Under the pieces are notes generated by a model that saw nothing but the letters and a program-made list of their open reading frames with translations, ran no database searches and was not told where the DNA came from. A DNA stretch of 9,344 bases from Vulcanimicrobiota bacterium. GTDB lineage: Bacteria > Vulcanimicrobiota > Vulcanimicrobiia > Vulcanimicrobiales > Vulcanimicrobiaceae. The stretch spans positions 1 to 9,344 of the forward strand of contig JAFARW010000099.1 of assembly GCA_019245275.1 (NCBI GenBank), in the 5' to 3' direction. Made by a program: the position numbers and the translations under genes. Of this stretch, positions 5,708-9,344 are shown in pieces; the first letter of the stretch is position 1; every line of letters starts with the position of its first letter.

Positions 5708-6955
5708 TTGAACGGCGTGCAATCGAACGGCTTCCGCCGTTATGTGATCATTGGAAACGGCTTCGCCGGCACGACCGCTGCCGAACAGTTGCGCAAAGCA
5801 GATGCGGCCTGCTCGATAGCGCTCTTTACCGATGAGCCCTACACGCTCTACAACCGAATCGCTCTGCCGCCGCTGCTCCGCAAGCAAGTCACGCAGCAAA
5901 AGGTCATCATCCGCGACGAAGCCTGGCACGAGAAGAACAACATCAAGTTGTTCCTGCGCACGCTCGTCGAGAGCGTCGTCGCCGAAGAACGCTACATCGT
6001 CGCAAACGGGCAGTCGTTTCCGTACGATGCATTGCTCGTCGCGACCGGAGGCCGGCCGCATCCGCCTCCATACGAGAACGCCAAAGGCGCCGCCAATGTC
6101 TATACCTTTCAGTTCATGGACGATACGCTCGCGATTTCCGATCAGCTCGAGCACTCGAAAGCGGCCGTGTCCGTCGGTGGATCCTTCATCGCCTACGAAC
6201 TCGCGGAAGCATTTGCATCGCGCGGCGTGGAGACGCATTGGATCATGCGCGGACCGCACTTCTTGCGCCGGATGCTCGACGAGGAAACGGGCGAACTCGT
6301 CGATCAAGCCGCGCGCGCGGACGGCGTGCACATGCACTACGGCGAGGAAATCAAAGAGCTCGTCCGCAGCAACGGTGCCGTGACCAAAGTGATCACGAGC
6401 TCAGGCAAAGAGATCGCCGCAGACTGTTACGGTTTCGGCTTAGGACTCGCGCTCAACAATGAGGTCCTAGAAGGCACCGGCGTCGAGCTGAGCCGGAACG
6501 GAATCGTTTGCGACGACCGCCTCGAGACGAATGTCAAGGGAATATTCGCCGCAGGCGACGTTGCCGATTTCTACGATCCGATTCTGGAGATGCGGTATCG
6601 CATGGGAACGTGGAACAACGCCGGCGCGCACGGAAAGGTCGTAGCTGCCAACATGGCAGGCGGCGACGTCAAATATCACGACGTTCCGGAGTATTCGAGC
6701 AAACTTTTTAGCGAGCAGACCATTCTGCAGTTCGGACTCTCCCCGGAGTATCGCGACGATTTGGAAACGGTGCGCAAGATCGAGGGGGAAACGAAGCGTT
6801 GCCGCGCGCTCTATTTTTTGAACGGACGTCTCGTTGGTGGCTTGCTGCTCGGCAAAGGCAACATGGGCGGCAAACGCAAGTACGTGGAAGCGATCAAATC
6901 GAAAGCCGTCTTCCCGGCCGAGGAGTGGACGGCGATGCTCGACTGGCGCGCGTAA
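5708..6955 (+). CDS. FAD/NAD(P)-dependent pyridine nucleotide-disulfide-type oxidoreductase
   Basis: A 415-residue flavoprotein with the two-dinucleotide-binding-domain fold seen in rubredoxin or ferredoxin reductases and the N-terminal half of nitrite reductase NirB. The FAD site is at VIIGNGFAG (13-21), NirB-like YNRIALPPLL follows (48-57), then the ATGG motif (112-115). The pyridine nucleotide site reads VGGSFIAYE (156-164). The second FAD motif GIFAAGD is at 278-284. The C-terminal part (about 325-415) resembles a reductase dimerisation domain. No CxxC or CxxxxC redox pair is present, so it is not a thiol reductase, and no iron-sulfur domain is attached, so it is not a full NirB. No ATG lies near the start; TTG at 5708 or GTG at 5717 must be used, neither with a clear ribosome-binding site. 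Electron partner unknown; ETF:quinone oxidoreductase two genes downstream suggests respiratory or catabolic electron transfer. Confidence 0.85.
   Translation: MNGVQSNGFRRYVIIGNGFAGTTAAEQLRKADAACSIALFTDEPYTLYNRIALPPLLRKQVTQQKVIIRDEAWHEKNNIKLFLRTLVESVVAEERYIVANGQSFPYDALLVATGGRPHPPPYENAKGAANVYTFQFMDDTLAISDQLEHSKAAVSVGGSFIAYELAEAFASRGVETHWIMRGPHFLRRMLDEETGELVDQAARADGVHMHYGEEIKELVRSNGAVTKVITSSGKEIAADCYGFGLGLALNNEVLEGTGVELSRNGIVCDDRLETNVKGIFAAGDVADFYDPILEMRYRMGTWNNAGAHGKVVAANMAGGDVKYHDVPEYSSKLFSEQTILQFGLSPEYRDDLETVRKIEGETKRCRALYFLNGRLVGGLLLGKGNMGGKRKYVEAIKSKAVFPAEEWTAMLDWRA
5726..5741. repeat. Perfect inverted repeat, copy 2 of the shared hairpin core
   Basis: AACGGC-TTCC-GCCGTT has a six-base stem around the same TTCC loop as the copy at 4947-4964. 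It lies 18 bases into the FAD oxidoreductase gene if translation starts at the TTG at 5708, or 9 bases in from the GTG at 5717. There it could influence initiation on that message, or sit in the leader of a longer minus-strand transcript. Confidence 0.5.
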
Positions 6956-7021
6956 AAACTGGCCGATTACCAAGAACTCGAACAGGCGTGGAAGCAGCTA
7001 CGGCGCGCGCACGACGTCGCG

Positions 7022-7759
7022 GTGCGCGAAGTAGCTTGTGTGGGGTGCGCCCGTACGTTGCTGGCCGCGGAAGTTGGCGATGTGCGATTGCCGTGCATCA
7101 TGCTCGCGGCGGGCACGCACGGCAACGAGCCCGCTGCGTCATGGGCGCTATTGAATATTGTGGAGAGCGGACTGCTGCATCCGGCATTTTCGTATCGGAT
7201 GTGGCCGTGCATCAACCCAAGCGGCTACGAACTTGAGACACGTTCGAATGCGGAGGGGAGCGACATCAATCGAAGCTTCAGCGGCGGCGGTACGACGCCG
7301 GAAGCGAAAGCAATCATCACCTCAAATCGCGATCGCCGTTTTTTCGCATCGTTCGATTTACATGAAGATCCTGAGGCAGCGGGATTTTATTGTTTCGAGC
7401 CGGCCCGCCCGGATCAACCTCTTTTAGGCGACCAGGTTATTAAAGCGATCGACGAAGCCGGGTTTCCGCTGCAAACGCTGAGCGCGGAGTTTGACTTGGG
7501 ATACGAGCAAGACGTGATGCCCAACGCTCGCTTGGAGCAGGGGCGCGTGCTCCTCGACCTCGCATCCGAGTTGCAATATTTCCAAGAGCGTGGTCTGCCG
7601 TTTACCGCGTACATGCTGAGGCGCGCGTCGCGGTGCGGTCTCACTTTCGAAGCGCCGGGTACGCGTTCGTGGGATGAGCGCATCAGCGTGCAACGCGTCG
7701 CAATTGTGCGCGCGCTGAGCGAGCTTGCTAAGGTGTCGTCCGCGCAGCCACCGAACTAG
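7022..7759 (+). CDS. M14-family zinc carboxypeptidase (succinylglutamate desuccinylase/aspartoacylase type)
   Basis: A 245-residue cytosolic zinc enzyme. AAGTHGNEPAA (29-39) gives zinc ligands His33 and Glu36. NPSGYELETRSNAEGSDINRSF (65-86) is the substrate-binding segment with conserved Asn and Arg. DLHEDPE (112-118) gives the third ligand His114, and TFEAPGT (208-214) the catalytic Glu210. The family removes N-acyl or terminal amino acid groups from small substrates; the substrate here is unknown. The start is uncertain. GTG at 7022 has no ribosome-binding site, and the same frame is open back to 6956 with protein-like sequence (LADYQELEQAWKQLRRAHDV from a CTG at 6959), so a 21-residue N-terminal extension from a CTG start is possible. 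It follows the FAD oxidoreductase in the same frame and precedes ETF:quinone oxidoreductase by seven bases, an operon layout. Confidence 0.85.
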   Translation: MREVACVGCARTLLAAEVGDVRLPCIMLAAGTHGNEPAASWALLNIVESGLLHPAFSYRMWPCINPSGYELETRSNAEGSDINRSFSGGGTTPEAKAIITSNRDRRFFASFDLHEDPEAAGFYCFEPARPDQPLLGDQVIKAIDEAGFPLQTLSAEFDLGYEQDVMPNARLEQGRVLLDLASELQYFQERGLPFTAYMLRRASRCGLTFEAPGTRSWDERISVQRVAIVRALSELAKVSSAQPPN

Positions 7760-7766
7760 AAACCCG

Positions 7767-9344
7767 ATGCGCGAACGCGATACGCTCGAAGTTGACGTTC
7801 TCTTTGTCGGCGGCGGCCCGGCGAGTCTTGCCGGTGCGATTCGGTTGCGCCAGCTCGCGCAGGAAAACGGTCGCGAAATCTCCGTGATGGTCATCGAAAA
7901 AGGCGCCGACATCGGAAGTCACGGGATCTCCGGCGCGGTCTTAGATGCGCGCGCGCTGGATGAACTGCTACCGGATTGGCGTTCGCGAGATGTGCCGGTT
8001 GAATCGGAAGTGACCAGTGAGGCGTTGTGGTTCCTGACAACGCGCGGCAAACTGGCGGCTCCAATCGTCCCGCCGATGATGAACAACTCCGGCAAATATG
8101 TCTGCTCGCTGCAGAAAATCGCCAAGTGGATGGGTGAGGTCGCCGAGAGTTTTGGCGCCGATGTCTTTCCGGCATTTCCGGGTCAAGAGTTGCTTTGGGA
8201 CGGCGACCGCGTGATCGGCGTGCGCACCGGCGACAAGGGGCTCGACCGGCACGGGCAACCGAAATCGAACTACGAACCGGGTGCCGATCTGCTTGCCAAA
8301 ATAACAATTTTAGGCGAAGGGCCGCGCGGAACGCTTGCGAAGCAGGCGATTGCGCGACTCAAACTCGATGAAGGGCGCGAGCCGACCGTGTACGCTGCGG
8401 GCGTCAAAGAGATCTGGCAGTGCCCGCCCGGCAGGGTAAAGGCCGGAAGTGTCATTCATACGCTCGGTTTTCCGCTACCGCCGCAGACGTTCGGCGGCGG
8501 CTTTATCTATGGCATGGCAAACGACGTGCTCGACGTCGGATTCGTCACCGGCCTCGACTACCGCGATCCGACGACCGATCCGCACAACGAGTTTCAGCGC
8601 TTCAAAACGCATCCCGCCGTGCGCGCAATGCTTGAGGGTGCGAGCTTATTGCGTTACGGAGCAAAGGCGATTCCCGAGGGCGGCCTCTTCGCGATGCCGC
8701 GCCTGTACTCGGATGGTCTGATGTTGATTGGCGACACGGCCGGATTCTTGAACGGGATGCGCCTCAAGGGTATTCACCTGGCGATGAAAAGCGGCATGCT
8801 CGCCGCGCAGACCGCTTACAATGCAATCGAAGCCGGCAACAGCGACGCCAATGCGCTACGCGAATACGAAGACGATTTTCGTCGGTCTTGGGCCTACGAT
8901 GAGTTGCGCGCAGCACGTAATTTTCACCAGGGTTTCGAAGGCGGGTTGATCGCCGGCATGCTCAATGTTGGCCTCGGTATGGTCAGCGGCGGTCGTGGCT
9001 TCGGCGTGCGGGACCGTTTGCACGGTGAAGCGGGATACGAGCGCATGAAGAAGGCCGGTTACAAACCGCCCGAAACGCCGCGCGCTCCGATCGACGGCGT
9101 CTTGACGTTCGATAAGCTCACCGATGTCTACAACAGTGGCACGATGCATGAAGAAGATCAGCCGTGTCACCTGCATGTTGCCGACACGAACGTCTGCCGC
9201 GATCGCTGCACGGTCGAGTACGGTAACCCGTGCCAATATTTCTGCCCGGCAAAGGTTTATGAGCCGCTGTTCGAGCGCACCGACGGCTCAATCGACGGAC
9301 GATTGCAGATCAACTTCACGAATTGCGTGCACTGTAAGACGTGC
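7767..9344 (+). CDS. Electron transfer flavoprotein:quinone oxidoreductase, 3'-truncated
   Basis: This enzyme takes electrons from reduced ETF, which collects them from acyl-CoA and amino acid catabolic dehydrogenases, and passes them through FAD and a [4Fe-4S] cluster to membrane quinone. In 526 visible residues it shows the FAD motif VGGGPASLAGA (14-24), GSHGISGAVLD (50-60), HTLGFPLP (231-238), GGGFIYGM (243-250), VGFVTGLDYRDP (257-268), FQRFKTHP (276-283), and IGDTAGFLNGMRLKGIHLAM (321-340). A hydrophobic stretch, GLIAGMLNVGLGMV (393-406), probably contributes to monotopic membrane association. The four cluster cysteines are Cys493 (in CPAKVYE) and Cys520, Cys523, Cys526 (CVHCKTC). The window ends exactly after the last one, so only a short tail is missing. 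The ATG at 7767 is seven bases after the M14 stop with no obvious ribosome-binding site. Assignment is secure. Confidence 0.95.
   Translation, partial: MRERDTLEVDVLFVGGGPASLAGAIRLRQLAQENGREISVMVIEKGADIGSHGISGAVLDARALDELLPDWRSRDVPVESEVTSEALWFLTTRGKLAAPIVPPMMNNSGKYVCSLQKIAKWMGEVAESFGADVFPAFPGQELLWDGDRVIGVRTGDKGLDRHGQPKSNYEPGADLLAKITILGEGPRGTLAKQAIARLKLDEGREPTVYAAGVKEIWQCPPGRVKAGSVIHTLGFPLPPQTFGGGFIYGMANDVLDVGFVTGLDYRDPTTDPHNEFQRFKTHPAVRAMLEGASLLRYGAKAIPEGGLFAMPRLYSDGLMLIGDTAGFLNGMRLKGIHLAMKSGMLAAQTAYNAIEAGNSDANALREYEDDFRRSWAYDELRAARNFHQGFEGGLIAGMLNVGLGMVSGGRGFGVRDRLHGEAGYERMKKAGYKPPETPRAPIDGVLTFDKLTDVYNSGTMHEEDQPCHLHVADTNVCRDRCTVEYGNPCQYFCPAKVYEPLFERTDGSIDGRLQINFTNCVHCKTC

Overview
This window is a gene-dense stretch of bacterial chromosome, GC-rich overall, with eight protein-coding genes and almost no intergenic DNA. 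No stretch above 300 bases lacks a gene, and I saw no tRNA, rRNA, CRISPR array, insertion sequence or phage signature. The gene content fits an aerobic, quinone-respiring bacterium, probably with an outer membrane: an ETF:quinone oxidoreductase and exported proteins with a TonB-type C-terminal fold. A lineage such as Candidatus Eremiobacterota (WPS-2) would fit, but that is a weak inference from general style and needs a marker-gene search.

Region 1 (2-4915, plus strand) is a tightly packed apparent operon. It opens with a family 20 glycoside hydrolase (beta-N-acetylhexosaminidase type) whose 5' end lies outside the window. Two tandem paralogous exported proteins follow (1992-2852 and 2849-3733). 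Each has an N-terminal beta-rich domain, a TonB-C-like terminal domain and four cysteines in conserved order. A cytosolic M20-family amidohydrolase (3743-4915) comes nine bases later. Gene ends overlap by 53 bases, then by an ATGA, then are separated by 9 bases, so co-translation is likely. A hexosaminidase plus an N-acyl amide hydrolase suggests scavenging of N-acylated sugars or amino acids, but this is inference.

Region 2 (4912-5654, minus strand) is a two-gene cassette of small, helical, soluble proteins, coupled by an ATGA overlap. One resembles a phasin and the other is unrecognised. Its last gene shares a CTAG stop with the amidohydrolase in tail-to-tail orientation.

Region 3 (5708-9344, plus strand) diverges from region 2 across about 50 bases carrying a good sigma70-type promoter candidate. 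It holds an FAD/NAD(P) disulfide-reductase-fold oxidoreductase, an M14 zinc carboxypeptidase of the succinylglutamate desuccinylase/aspartoacylase type, and ETF:quinone oxidoreductase. The last runs off the window right at the third cysteine of its CxxCxxC cluster motif. The two flavoproteins suggest a catabolic electron-transfer role.

The points most worth a second look are the four-cysteine tandem paralogues, a 14-base hairpin-forming repeat that flanks the minus-strand cassette, and the in-frame single-stop junction between the FAD oxidoreductase and the M14 enzyme.
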